From Anomaloglossus baeobatrachus (taxonomy: Eukaryota; Chordata; Amphibia; Anura; Aromobatidae), in contig NC_134355.1 in NCBI RefSeq assembly GCF_048569485.1, positions 394,791,422-394,855,421 on the forward strand: DNA of 64,000 nucleotides, given 5' to 3'. The position numbers and the translations under genes were made by a program. The notes under the pieces were generated by a model. The model worked only from the letters and a program-made list of their open reading frames with translations, did not search any database and had not been told where the DNA came from. Positions 32,594 to 44,500 of this stretch are shown one piece after another; within the stretch, counting starts at the first letter, position 1; the number at the start of each line of letters is the position of its first letter.

Positions 32594-32905
32594 GTTCAAA
32601 TGTATTTACGTCTGAAAGACGCAAATACATTTGAATAGGAGCGGAAGGAGGAAGCTACGGTCACCGTCGTGCTCCTCAGCAGTGTGTGAATGCCGGGCAC
32701 ACCATCATACAGCAGGGCCGGCACAGCACAGCGCTGCCTCCTGGTCCTGCTGCAGCTAGTGTGCCCGGCATGCACACACTGCTGAGGAGCGCAGCGGTGG
32801 CTGCAGATACAGTGGCCCACTACAGGGACCGGCCCACTACAGGGACCGGCCCACTACAGGGACCGGCCCACTACAGGGACCGGCCCACTACAGGGACCGG
32901 CCCAT
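32594..32905. repeat. Two hairpins and a 17-bp x5 tandem repeat
   Basis: 32594-32636 is a hairpin with a 19-bp stem ('gttcaaatgtatttacgtc'). A longer inverted pair joins 'gctcctcagcagtgtgtg' (about 32670) to 'cacacactgctgaggagc' (about 32774). 'ctacagggaccggccca' is then repeated five times without change at 32821-32905. Just after it comes 'atggtcagtccgggcctg', a phrase I associate with an anuran DNA-element end. The whole may be one non-autonomous element. Confidence 0.6.
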
Positions 32906-33217
32906 CTGGCATTTGCCAGAATTGCCCTATGGTCAGTCCGGGCCTGGTGATGGTTATAGGAAAAGATTGATTGCAGTTATTTATTCGTATTCCAAAGGGT
33001 GTGCAACCAAATATTGAGTTAACGGTGGCAACAATTTTGTCCAGTCCATTTTTAGGGTTTTGTGTGAAATTATGTCTAATTTGCCATTTTTTCCCCTCTG
33101 TTTCTTTGTGTTGTTCCAACTCACACAAAGGAAATAAACATGTGTATAACAAAACATGTGTAATTGCAACACAATTTTATTTTCTGGAACAATTTCAAGA
33201 GTGCCACCACTTTCAGC

Positions 33218-33895
33218 TGTAACGCCTGCCTGGATCAACACACTCAGATGGGATGTAATGGACAGGCTAGAGGGAAGCCACTCACCAAGCAGGACCCCCA
33301 GAACCCTGAAACCCTTTAACCCCTATACAGGGATTTGCAATTACACAGGGCCCTGGAGATCACTACCTGTGGAAGGTTGCAGTCCGATGAGAGTAGTGGT
33401 CAGGCAGGGTCAAACCAGGAATAGCAGAACAGGGACAGAATCGGCAGGCAAGGACGTAATCAGAAAACGTAGCAGAGGTCAAATCCGGATCGAGCAGCGA
33501 GGTACAAAAACAGCAGGCAGAAGGGTAGTCAGAAAACAGGCAGAAGTCAGCACACAGGAATCACAAAACAGAATAGGGCGTATCAGGAGCCAGGAAATCA
33601 GAACTATCTCTGTCAGAGGTCAGCAAGGAGGTTAACTAAGAAGGGTGTGGTATCTTCCCATTGGCTGTAGCTGAACGCTGGCAACTTCAGCTAGAAGACA
33701 CACGCCACCCACAGTCAGCCAGTGGTACTGCAGATCCCAAGATAACCCAGCCAAGTGGATGATCGGAGCCTGCGCCCACCGGTGCCGCTGGCATCGACTC
33801 CTTTCCCATCACCGGCACCATCCACGGCAGGAACACGGCGTCGCCTGGCGATCGGAGCAGAAGTCGCTGGAGCGGACTCCGGTGGTGACGTAACA
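33218..33895. mobile_element. Solo LTR (Ty3-like fossil)
   Basis: It starts 'tgtaacgcctgcctgg' and ends 'ggtggtgacgtaaca', with TG...CA borders and near-matching 5-bp flanks TCAGC (33213-33217) and TCGGC (33896-33900). It is 678 bp with no internal gene. The reverse strand reads more like U3-R-U5, so the original element probably pointed left. This is inference. Confidence 0.55.
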
Positions 33896-34459
33896 TCGGC
33901 CTTTACTGTATAAATAATGATAGACAAGAAAAAGACTGCAATTGAAAAAAGGAACATATATGTTAGGACAATCCTAAAATTTTCCTTGAAAGCTATTTTT
34001 CCTGAACATTTTCATTCCCCTTTTATTGAAAACAAGCCCTGGAGGCAGATTCTCATACAGATCAGTATCCTGCCCAAAGCATATAAAAAAATGTGGATTT
34101 CTCTGGAATAAAACATCAGATTGCATATATCAAGGTATCATTTTACTCAGATTCCTATGACCTACATACACATATAGACAGCTTAGTAGGGTTGATCCTA
34201 CTTACAAATTCCCTTTAAGAGGATTAAGACAACTTAACATTGCAGAAGTCATTGACCTATGTCAGGTTATGTGTCAAGTTACACTTTTGTGGAGTGACTT
34301 TATCAAGAGTTGCAACATTGTACTTATAAACAGTGGTTTTTCCAACAATGTTATGTCAAACTGGAGACGTTTTGTCTTCTTATAAGTTAGGTAGACTGTT
34401 TAATATTTGTGACTCATTTAATTTTGGTGACTTTATTAAGTAACCACTGCTATGTCTTA
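33896..34459. other. No recognised feature
   Basis: AT-rich sequence between the solo LTR and the next MITE. No gene, repeat or RNA was recognised. Confidence 0.4.
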
Positions 34460-35015
34460 AGGCCGCTTTACACGCAGCGTCATCGCTAACGAGATGTCGT
34501 TGGAGTCACGCAATTCGTGATGCACATCCGGCCTCGTTAGCGACGTTGTTGCGTGTGATACCTATGAGCAACCGCTAACGATCACAAATACTCACCTAAT
34601 CGTTGATTGTTGACACGTCGTTCCTTTCCCAAATATCGCTGCTCGTGCAGGCCGCAGGTTGTGCGTCGTTCCTGAGGCAGCACACATCGCGTGTGACACC
34701 CTGGGAACGACGAACAATAGCGTTCCTGCGTCCTCCGGCAATGAGGTGGGCGTGTTGTTAATGCGGCTAGTCTCCGCCCCTCCACTTCTATTGGTGGGCC
34801 GCTGTGTGACGTCGCTTTGACGGCGCACAAACCTCCTCCTTAAAAAAGAGGTTGTTCGCCGCCCACAGCGACGTCGCTAGGAAGGTAAGTATGTGTGATG
34901 CGTACCAGCGATATTGTTCGCCACGGGCAGCGATTTGCCCGTGACGCACAAACAACGGGGGCAGGTGCTTTCGCTAGTGACATCGCTAGTAATGTCGCTG
35001 CATGTAAAGCAGCCT
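34460..35015. mobile_element. PIF/Harbinger-type MITE
   Basis: The ends 'aggccgctttacacgcagcg' and 'gtaaagcagcct' are inverted repeats. Flanking triplets are TTA (34457-34459) and TTG, so the target copy is decayed on the right. The interior shares 'gcccctccacttctattgg' (reverse orientation) with the other long copies. Confidence 0.6.
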
Positions 35016-35341
35016 TTGCTGTCTGCCCCAACTAGATGAACAGCCTAAAATAATGACTAAGTAGTAACTAAGTAGTCTGAATCATTTTAGTCAATGGCAC
35101 CATGAGCGCAGCGTCCAAATTCTGTTTTTCACGCGGTCAGAAGTAAACCCTGGGGGAGGCACTGAACGCAGGGGTCAAACATTATGTGAATTAGGCTGCT
35201 ATAAAGGATACCATTACATTGCCATAGTATCACATTGCCATACTAGTATCTTCAAACCACCAGCAACAAGTGTAGAGGAGGCTCTGCAATATTGCAACCA
35301 TAGCTGTTGCTGGACTAAGCATGCTGGAATTGGACAATATA
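35016..35341. other. No recognised feature
   Basis: About 330 bp between a MITE and a Tc1-like element. No gene was recognised; only short internal near-repeats ('cattgccatagtatcacatt') were seen. Confidence 0.4.
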
Positions 35342-35413
35342 CACTACTAACAAAAAGCCAGGGATATTTGGCTTTCGGGTGAAATTTCAGGATGACCCTA
35401 AAATGTTCTCTAA

Positions 35414-35635
35414 GGCCGGTTTCACACATCCGGCTTTTCGCCGGTTTGCCGGATCCGGCGCTCTCCCGTACAGACAATACAGTACAGTGACAGCGCTGTA
35501 ACTTCCGGGTCACATGCGCCGGTCACATGACAGCACGTGACCGGCGCTTGTTGTGCTGTCACTGTACTGTAGTCACTGTATGGGAGAGCGCCCGATCCGG
35601 CAAACCGGCAAAAAGCCGGATGTGTGAAACCGGCC
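35414..35635. mobile_element. 222-bp palindromic MITE (PIF/Harbinger-like)
   Basis: TAA at 35411-35413 and 35636-35638 flanks the ends 'ggccggtttcacacatccgg' and its complement. Nearly the whole element is self-complementary, including 'gtgacagcgc' and 'gcgcttgttgtgctgtcac' regions. It is inserted in the Tc1-like element. Confidence 0.75.
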
Positions 35636-36002
35636 TAACCTGTTCAGGTGAACATGTGACTGTGTCTAAACTTTTGAATGCATATGTCCAACTGTTCAAT
35701 GTTTCAATAATTTTTTCACAACTTGCTGTTCTCCAACAAGGAGCCTAATGGCAAAATTCACAACAGGTGTTTGATCCATGAATTGCCTAATAAATTTCAG
35801 AGCTCAATTAGAATTGGTATTTAAACAGTCTTCCTTATCATGCTGTTCACATTTTGACATCATGAGACCAAGACGACACCTAACAATTGATTAGCAGTAC
35901 CTTGCCATTGAGAGGCTTCAAGCAGGATCTTCTCAGATGGAAGTGACTACTAAGCTTTAGAGTGTCATATATTGTCATCAGTAGGTCTAATTAGAGATGC
36001 AA

Positions 36003-36926
36003 TATAAGGATAAGGCTGCACATCAAACTTAGATAATGGTATAATGCCTCAAGCACATGGAAAAATATTGGAAAATACAATGAAAAATGCTACTTGCTAA
36101 CTTGAACATGTGAATAATGAATTGCATACCTGCCATGAATATTAGGAAAAAGGAGATATTTAGCAATCGCATCGATCAATGTAACTGAGCCCCAAACCTC
36201 GTCAAGGTATATCTCTATATTGGGGTCCCTAGCTCTGTGACCCTAACTGTGTGTCATCTCATTGCAATTAAAAACTGCTGTGGGTGGAGAGGGGTAACTA
36301 AGGACTTTCTTATATAGGAGATGGAAAAAACATGGCCGAAAGGGGCGGAGCTGTGTTCACATTCAGAAAAAAAAAAAACTACATATAACTGAATAGGATA
36401 ACTGAAGTGAGCACTAATATATATATTCTGAGTGAAAGACAAAAAAATACATACTATACAAGGATAAGGCTGCACATCAATATGTAGTTTTTTCTGAATG
36501 TGAACACAGCTCCGCCCCTTTCGGCCATGTTTTCTCCATCTCCTATATAAGACAGTCCTTGGTTACCCCTCTCCACCCACAGCAGTTTTTAATTGCAATG
36601 AGATGACACACAGTTAGGGTCACAGAGCTAGGGACCCCAATATAGAGATATACCTTGACGAGGTTTTGGGGCTCAGTTACATTGATCAATGTGATTGCTA
36701 AATATCTCCTTTTTCCTAATATTCATGGCAGGTATGCAATTCATTATTCACATGTTCAAGTTAGCAAGTAGCATTTTTCATTGTATTTTCCAATATTTTT
36801 CCATATGCTTGAGGCATTATACCATTATCTAAGTTTGATGTGCAGCCTTATCCTTATATAGTATGTATTTTTTGGCTTGCACTCAATATATATATTAGTG
36901 CTCACTTCAGTTATCCTATTCAGTTA
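36003..36926. repeat. Foldback repeat, copy 3, with 14-bp target duplication
   Basis: Two arms of about 375 bp (36003-36383 and 36481-36866) are inverted copies joined by about 100 bp. The joining piece is itself an inverted copy of the far right end (36840-36926, 'ggataactgaagtgagcac'). The insert is flanked by 'taattagagatgca' on both sides (35989-36002 and 36927-36940), which shows it arrived as one unit inside the Tc1-like element. It has no coding capacity. Confidence 0.8.
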
Positions 36927-37571
36927 TAATTAGAGATGCAGAGAGACTGGAAGAGTCACAGAAATGCATAGAAGTGGACGTAGTTTGGCCACATCTCATA
37001 CTGATAACCACTTCATTGCGAACAGTGCCCTTTGGAATTGCATGATAAATGCCGCACAACTCCAGGCACATTTAAGGGAGATGAGAGGCACACAAGTGTC
37101 ACATCGGACCATTCTAAACCATTTACATCCGTGTGTTCTGCGTGCTAGACAACCTACAAGGGTACGTGAGCACACCACCAGGCACAGGCATCATCATCTT
37201 GGTGGACGAGGGACCAGTGAGCCTAAGTGCTGTTCACTGATCAAAGACGATTCACACTGTACAGAAACAATGTTGTAGGAGAAAGCTTAGCATCAGCTAC
37301 TGTTGTCACCAGATGAGCCTTTGCTGGTGGTGGTATTACGGTGTGGACAGGTGAGTATAGTCAATACAGAACTGCCCTACACTTTGTATATTGTACAGTG
37401 ACAAGCCCCTAATACATGAATAACATCATTAATCCAGTCATTGTGCCTCTGCGTGAACAATACAGGCCTAATATCATCTTCATGGACAACAATGCTCCAG
37501 AACCCAGAACCTCAATGATCTGAGGGTCGCCCTTCTAGAAGAATGGGATGCCATACCTCTGCAGACACTAA

Positions 37572-38164
37572 AGGGGGCTTTACACGGTAGCGATATTGCT
37601 AGCAATTTGTAGCGATAGCGAGCGTGTAAATACCCGCCCCCGTCGCGCATGCAATTGTTTGTGATCACTGCCGTAGCGAACATTATCGCTACGGTAGCGT
37701 CACATATACTTACCTGGTCGGCGGTGTCGCTGTGACTGCCGAACAATCCCTCCTTCAAGGGGGAGGGACGTTCGACATCACAGCGACGTCACCGCAACGT
37801 CACTAAGCGGCCGGCCAATCAAAGCGGAGGGGCGGAGATGAGCAGAACGTAACATCCCGCCCACCTCCTTCCTTCCGCTTTGTGGCCGGTGGCAGGTAAG
37901 GAGACGTTCCTCGCTCCTGCGGTGTCACACACAGTGATGTGTGCTGCCGCATGAGCGATGAACAACATGGATAAACAACCCTTACCGATTTTTGAGTTTG
38001 GGACGACCTCTCCATGGTGAACGATTTTCACAATTTTTGAGGTCGCTTAAGGTCGCTGGTCAGTGTCACACGCTGCGATATTATTAATGACGCCGGATGT
38101 GCGTCACTAACAACGTGACCCCGACGATAAAACATTAACGATATCGTAGCGTGTAAAGCCCCCT
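37572..38164. mobile_element. PIF/Harbinger-type MITE
   Basis: The ends 'agggggctttacacgg' and 'gcgtgtaaagccccct' are flanked by TAA (37569-37571 and 38165-38167). It is 593 bp and closely similar to 8374-8964. It is inserted in the Tc1-like element. Confidence 0.75.
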
Positions 38165-38563
38165 TAACTCCACTTGTGAACAGCAGGAGACATAGTTGTG
38201 AATCTGTAAGTGATGGTAAAGGCCACATGATAAATTATTGAGACATTGACATTTTTTGGGTATACCAACCACTGTTGTTGGCTTTTGTTTCAATAAATTG
38301 AGATGAGGAAATCATCATTGCATGTTTCTTCTTAAATGCCCTTCTTTCCTGATAACATATCACTGTAGCGTGAACTTTTTATGTTTTCCATCAACTTCAC
38401 AAGAGCCAAATATCCCTAACTTTTTATGAGCAGTATATACTGTATGTTAATTTGTACAATAAAGCTTAGATTTTCTCTGGTTAGTCTACTCAAGTCAGTG
38501 ATATTTGGTTTATGATTGGAGGACGTCTGAGTATTGCGCCAGCACTTAGTTCCCAGAAGAGCT

Positions 38564-41500
38564 GGGTGCAGGGAGCCGTGTACAGCACTGGGTGCTGGTC
38601 AGGGAGCCGTGTACAGAGCCGGGTGCTGGGCAGGGAACCGCGTACAGCGCTGGGTGCTGAGCAGGGAGCCGTGTACAGAGCCGGGTGCTGGGCAGGGAAC
38701 CATGTACAGAGCTGGGTGCTGGGCAGGGAGCCGTGTACAGAGCTGGGTGCTGGGCAGGGAGCCGTGTACAGAGCCGGGTGCTGGGCAGGGAACCGTGTAC
38801 AGAGCCGGGTGCTAGGCAGAGTCGTGTACAGAGCCGGGTGCTAGGCAGAGTCGTGTACAGAGCTGGGTGCTGGGCAGGGAGCCGTGTACAGAGCCGGGTG
38901 CTGGGCAGAGAGTCATGTACAGAGCTGGGTGCTAGGCAGGGAGACGTGTACAGAGCTGGGTGCTGGGCAGGGAGCCGTGTACAGAGCCGGGTGCTGGGCA
39001 GAGAGTCGTGTACAGAGCCGGGTGCTGGGCAGGGAGCCGTGTACAGAGCCAGGTGCTGGACAGGGAGCCGTGTACAGAGCCGGGTGCTGGACAGGGAGCC
39101 GTGTACAGAGCCGGGTGCTGGACAGGGAGCCGTGTACAGAGCCGGGTGCTGGACAGGGAGCCGTGTACAGAGCCGGGTGCTGGGCAGGGAGCCGTGTACA
39201 GAGCCGGGTGCTGGGCAGGGAGCCGTGTACAGAGCCGGGTGCTGGGCAGGGAGCCGTGTACAGAGCCGGGTGCTGGGCAGGGAGCCGTGTACAGAGCCGG
39301 GTGCTGGGCAGGGAGCCGTGTACAGAGCCGGGTGCTGGGCAGGGAGCCGTGTACAGAGCCTGGTGCTGGGCAGGGAGCCGTGTACAGAGCCGGGTGCTGG
39401 GCAGGGAACCATGTACAGAGCTGGGTGCTGGGCAGGGAGCCGTGTACAGAGCCGGGTGCTGGCCAGGGAGAGGTGTACAGAGCTGGGTGCTTGGCAGGGA
39501 GCCGTGTAGAGCCGGGTGCTGGGCAGAGAGTCATGTACAGAGCTGGGTGCTGGGCAGGGAGCCGTGTACACAGCCGGGTGCTGGGCAGGGAGCCGTGTAC
39601 ACAGCCGGGTGCTGGGCAGGGAGCCGTGTACAGAGCTGGGTGCTGGGCAGGGAGCCGTGTACACAGCCGGGTGCTGGGCAGGGAGCCGTGTACAGAGCTG
39701 GGTGCTGGGCAGGGAGACGTGTACACAGCCTGGTGCTGGGCAGGGAGACGTGTACAGAGCCGGGTGCTGGGCAGGGAGCCGTGTACAGAGCCGGGTGCTG
39801 GGCAGGGAGCCGTGTACAGAGCCGGGTGCTGGGCAGGGAGCCGTGTACACAGCCGGGTGCTGGGCAGGGAGCCGTGTACAGAGCTGGGTGCTGATCAGGG
39901 AGACGTGTACACAGCCGGGTGCTGGGCAGGGAACCGTGTACAGAGCTGGGTGCTGGGCTGTGAGCCGTGTACAGAGCCGGGTGCTGGGCAGGGAGAGGTG
40001 TACAGAGCCGGGTGCTGGGCAGGGAGCCGTGTACAGAGCCGGGTGCTGGGCAGGGAGCCGTGTACAGAGCCGGGTGCTGGGCAGAGAGTCATATACAGAG
40101 CTGGGTGCTGGGCAGGGAGCCGTGTACACAGCCGGGTGCTGGGCAGGGAGACGTGTACAGAGCTGGGTGCTGGGCAGGGAGACGTGTACAGAGCCGGGTG
40201 CTGGGCAGGGAGAGGTGTACAGAGCCGGGTGCTGGGCAGTGAGCTGTGTACAGAGCTGGGTGCTGGGCACGGAACCATGTACAGAGCCGTGTATTGGGCA
40301 GGGAGCCGTGTACAGCGCTGGGTGCTGGGCAGGGAGCCGTGTACAGAGCCGGGTGCTGGGCAGGGAGCCATGTACAGAGCCGGGTGCTGGGCAGGGAGCC
40401 ATGTACAGAGCCGGGTGCTGGGCAGGGAGCCATGTACAGAGCCGGGTGCTGGGCAGGGAGACGTGTACAGAGCCGGGTGCTGGGCAGGGAGACGTGTACA
40501 GAGCCGGGTGCTGGGCAGGGAGCCGTGTACAGAGCCTGGTGCTGGGCAGGGAGCCGTGTACAGAGCCGGGTGCTGGGCAGGGAACCATGTACAGAGCTGG
40601 GTGCTGGGCAGGGAGCCGTGTACAGAGCCGGGTGCTGGCCAGGGAGAGGTGTACAGAGCCGGGTGCTTGGCAGGGAGCCGTGTAGAGCCGGGTGCTGGGC
40701 AGAGAGTCATGTACAGAGCTGGGTGCTGGGCAGGGAGCCGTGAACACAGCCGGGTGCTGGGCAGGGAGCCGTGTACACAGCCGGGTGCTGGGCAGGGAGC
40801 CGTGTACAGAGCTGGGTGCTGGGCAGGGAGCCGTGTACACAGCCTGGTGCTGGGCAGGGAGACGTGTACAGAGCCGGGTGCTGGGCAGGGAGCCGTGTAC
40901 AGAGCCGGGTGCTGGGCAGGGAGCCGTGTACAGAGCCGGGTGCTGGGCAGGGAGCCGTGTACACAGCCGGGTGCTGGGCAGGGAGCCGTGTACAGAGCTG
41001 GGTGCTGATCAGGGAGACGTGTACACAGCCGGGTGCTGGGCAGGGAACCGTGTACAGAGCTGGGTGCTGGGCTGTGAGCCGTGTACAGAGCCGGGTGCTG
41101 GGCAGGGAGAGGTGTACAGAGCCGGGTGCTGGGCAGGGAGCCGTGTACAGAGCCGGGTGCTGGGCAGGGAGCCGTGTACAGAGCCGGGTGCTGGGCAGAG
41201 AGTCATATACAGAGCTGGGTGCTGGGCAGGGAGCCGTGTACACAGCCGGGTGCTGGGCAGGGAGACGTGTACAGAGCTGGGTGCTGGGCAGGGAGACGTG
41301 TACAGAGCCGGGTGCTGGGCAGGGAGAGGTGTACAGAGCCGGGTGCTGGGCAGTGAGCTGTGTACAGAGCTGGGTGCTGGGCACGGAACCATGTACAGAG
41401 CCGTGTATTGGGCAGGGAGCCGTGTACAGCGCTGGGTGCTGGGCAGGGAGCCGTGTACACAGCCTGGTGCTGGGCAGGGAGACGTGTACACAGCCGGGTG

Positions 41501-44500
41501 CTGGGCAGGGAGCCGTGTACAGAGCCGGGTGCTGGGCAGGGAGCCGTGTACAGAGCCGGGTGCTGGGCAGGGAGCCGTGTACACAGCCGGGTGCTGGGCA
41601 GGGAGCCGTGTACAGAGCTGGGTGCTGATCAGGGAGACGTGTACACAGCCGGGTGCTGGGCAGGGAACCGTGTACAGAGCTGGGTGCTGGGCTGTGAGCC
41701 GTGTACAGAGCCGGGTGCTGGGCAGGGAGAGGTGTACAGAGCCGGGTGCTGGGCAGGGAGCCGTGTACAGAGCCGGGTGCTGGGCAGGGAGCCGTGTACA
41801 GAGCTGGGTGCTGGGCAGGGAGCCGTGTACACAGCCTGGTGCTGGGCAGGGAGACGTGTACAGAGCCGGGTGCTGGGCAGGGAGCCGTGTACAGAGCCGG
41901 GTGCTGGGCAGGGAGCCGTGTACAGAGCCGGGTGCTGGGCAGGGAGCCGTGTACACAGCCGGGTGCTGGGCAGGGAGCCGTGTACAGAGCCGGGTGCTGA
42001 TCAGGGAGACGTGTACACAGCCGGGTGCTGGGCAGGGAACCGTGTACAGAGCTGGGTGCTGGGCTGTGAGCCGTGTACAGAGCCGGGTGCTGGGCAGGGA
42101 GAGGTGTACAGAGCCGGGTGCTGGGCAGGGAGCCGTGTACAGAGCCGGGTGCTGGGCAGGGAGCCGTGTACAGAGCCGGGTGCTGGGCAGAGAGTCATAT
42201 ACAGAGCTGGGTGCTGGGCAGGGAGCCGTGTACACAGCCGGGTGCTGGGCAGGGAGACGTGTACAGAGCTGGGTGCTGGGCAGGGAGACGTGTACAGAGC
42301 CGGGTGCTGGGCAGGGAGACGTGTACAGAGCCGGGTGCTGGGCAGGGAGAGGTGTACAGAGCCGGGTGCTGGGCAGTGAGCTGTGTACAGAGCTGGGTGC
42401 TGGGCACGGAACCATGTACAGAGCCGTGTATTGGGCAGGGAGCCGTGTACAGCGCCGGGTGCTGGGCAGGGAGCCGTGTACAGAGCCGGGTGCTGGGCAG
42501 GGAGCCATGTACAGAGCCGGGTGCTGGGCAGGGAGCCGTGTACAGAGCCGGGTGCTGGGCAGGGAGACGTGTACAGAGCCGGGTGCTGGGCAGGGAGCCG
42601 TGTACAGAGCCGGGTGCTGGGCAGGGAGCCGTGTACAGAGCCTGGTGCTGGGCAGGGAGCCGTGTACAGAGCCGGGTGCTGGGCAGGGAACCATGTACAG
42701 AGCTGGGTGCTGGGCAGGGAGCCGTGTACAGAGCCGGGTGCTGGCCAGGGAGAGGTGTACAGAGCCGGGTGCTTGGCAGGGAGCCGTGTAGAGCCGGGTG
42801 CTGGGCAGAGAGTCATGTACAGAGCTGGGTGCTGGGCAGGGAGCCGTGTACACAGCCGGGTGCTGGGCAGGGAGCCGTGTACACAGCCGGGTGCTGGGCA
42901 GGGAGCCGTGTACACAGCCGGGTGCTGGGCAGGGAGCCGTGTACAGAGCTGGGTGCTGGGCAGGGAGCCGTGTACACAGCCTGGTGCTGGGCAGGGAGAC
43001 GTGTACAGAGCCGGGTGCTGGGCAGGGAGCCGTGTACAGAGCCGGGTGCTGGGCAGGGAGCCGTGTACAGAGCCGGGTGCTGGGCAGGGAGCCGTGTACA
43101 CAGCCGGGTGCTGGGCAGGGAGCCGTGTACAGAGCTGGGTGCTGATCAGGGAGACGTGTACACAGCCGGGTGCTGGGCAGGGAACCGTGTACAGAGCTGG
43201 GTGCTGGGCTGTGAGCCGTGTACAGAGCCGGGTGCTGGGCAGGGAGACGTGTACAGAGCTGGTTGCTGGGCAGGGAGACGTGTACAGAGCTGGTTGCTGG
43301 GCAGGGAGACGTGTACAGAGCTGGTTGCTGGGCAGGGAGACGTGTACAGAGCTGGTTGCTGGGCAGGGAGACGTGTACACAGCCGGGTGCTGGGCAGGGA
43401 GACGTGTACAGAGCTGGTTGCTGGGCAGGGAGCCGTGTACACAGCCGGGTGCTGGGCAGGGAGACGTGTACAGAGCCGGGTGCTGGGTAGGGAGACGTGT
43501 ACAGAGCCGGGTGCTGGGCAGGGAGAGGTGTACAGAGCCGGGTGCTGGGCAGGGAGCTGTGTACAGAGCTGGGTGCTGGGCAGGGAACCATGTACAGAGC
43601 CGTGTACTGGGCAGGGAGCCGTGTATAGAGCCGTGTACTGGGCAGGGAGCAGTGTACAGCGCTGGGTGCTGGGCAGGGAGCCGTGTACAGAGCTGGGTGC
43701 TGGGCAGGGAGCCGTGTACAGAGCCGGGTGCTGGGCAGGGAGCCGTGTACACAGCCGGGTGCTGGGCAGGGAGCCGTGTACAGAGCTGGGTGCTGGGCAG
43801 GGAGCCGTGTACACAGCTGGTTGCTGGGCAGGGAGACGTGTACACAGCTGGTTGCTGGGTAGGGAGCCGTGTACACAGCCGGGTGCTGGGCAGGGAGCCG
43901 TGTACAGATCTGGGTGCTGGTCAGGGAGCTGTGTATAGAGCTGGGTGATGGCAGGGAGCAGTGTACAGAGCCGGGTGCTGGGCAGGGAGCCGTGTACACA
44001 GCCGGGTGCTGGGCAGGGAGACGTGTACAGAGCCGGGTGCTGGGTAGGGAGCCGTGTACAGAGCTGGGTGCTGGGCAGGGAGCCGTGTACACAGCCGGGT
44101 GCTGGGCAGGGAGCCGTGTACACAGCCGGGTGCTGGGCAGGGAGACGTGTACACAGCCGGGTGCTGGGCAGGGAGCCGTGTACACAGCCGGGTGCTGGGC
44201 AGGGAACCATGTACAGAGCTGGGTGCTGGGCTGTGAGCCGTGTACAGAGCCGGGTTCTGGGCAGGGAGAGGTGTACAGAGCCGGGTGCTGGGCAGGGAGC
44301 CGTGTACAGAGCCGGGTGCCGTGTACAGAGCCGGGTGCTGGGCAGGGAGCCGTGTACACAGCCGGGTGCTGGGCAGGGAGCCGTGTACACAGCCGGGTGC
44401 TGGGCAGGGAGCCGTGTACAGAGCTGGTTGCTGGGCAGGGAGACGTGTACAGAGCTGGTTGCTGGGCAGGGAGACGTGTACAGAGCTGGTTGCTGGGCAG

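Larger units (their letters stand above)
35342..38435 (+). mobile_element. Decayed Tc1-like transposon carrying three later insertions
   Basis: The TA-flanked ends are inverted: 'cactactaacaaaaagccag' at 35342 and, on the reverse strand, 'tactgctcataaaaagttag' at 38435. Subtracting two MITEs and one foldback repeat with their duplications leaves about 1.33 kb, near Tc1 size. Transposase remains on + are MRPRRHLTID at about 35861, then LATSHTDNHFIANSALWN and QLQAHLREMRGTQVSHRTI at about 36985-37115, and a YYxNNIINPVIVPLREQY-type region with IIFMDNNAP at about 37410-37490. Several stops and frameshifts are present, so it has been dead for a long time. Confidence 0.8.

Noticed and set aside
31860-32615. 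251-codon frame rich in THTIQCTP
   Set aside because: Produced by the C/A-rich tandem repeat; no domain, and the other frames are also open there.
36964-37278. Separate 104-codon host gene
   Set aside because: It matches the helix-turn-helix and linker part of a Tc1-like transposase and belongs to the decayed element at 35342-38435.
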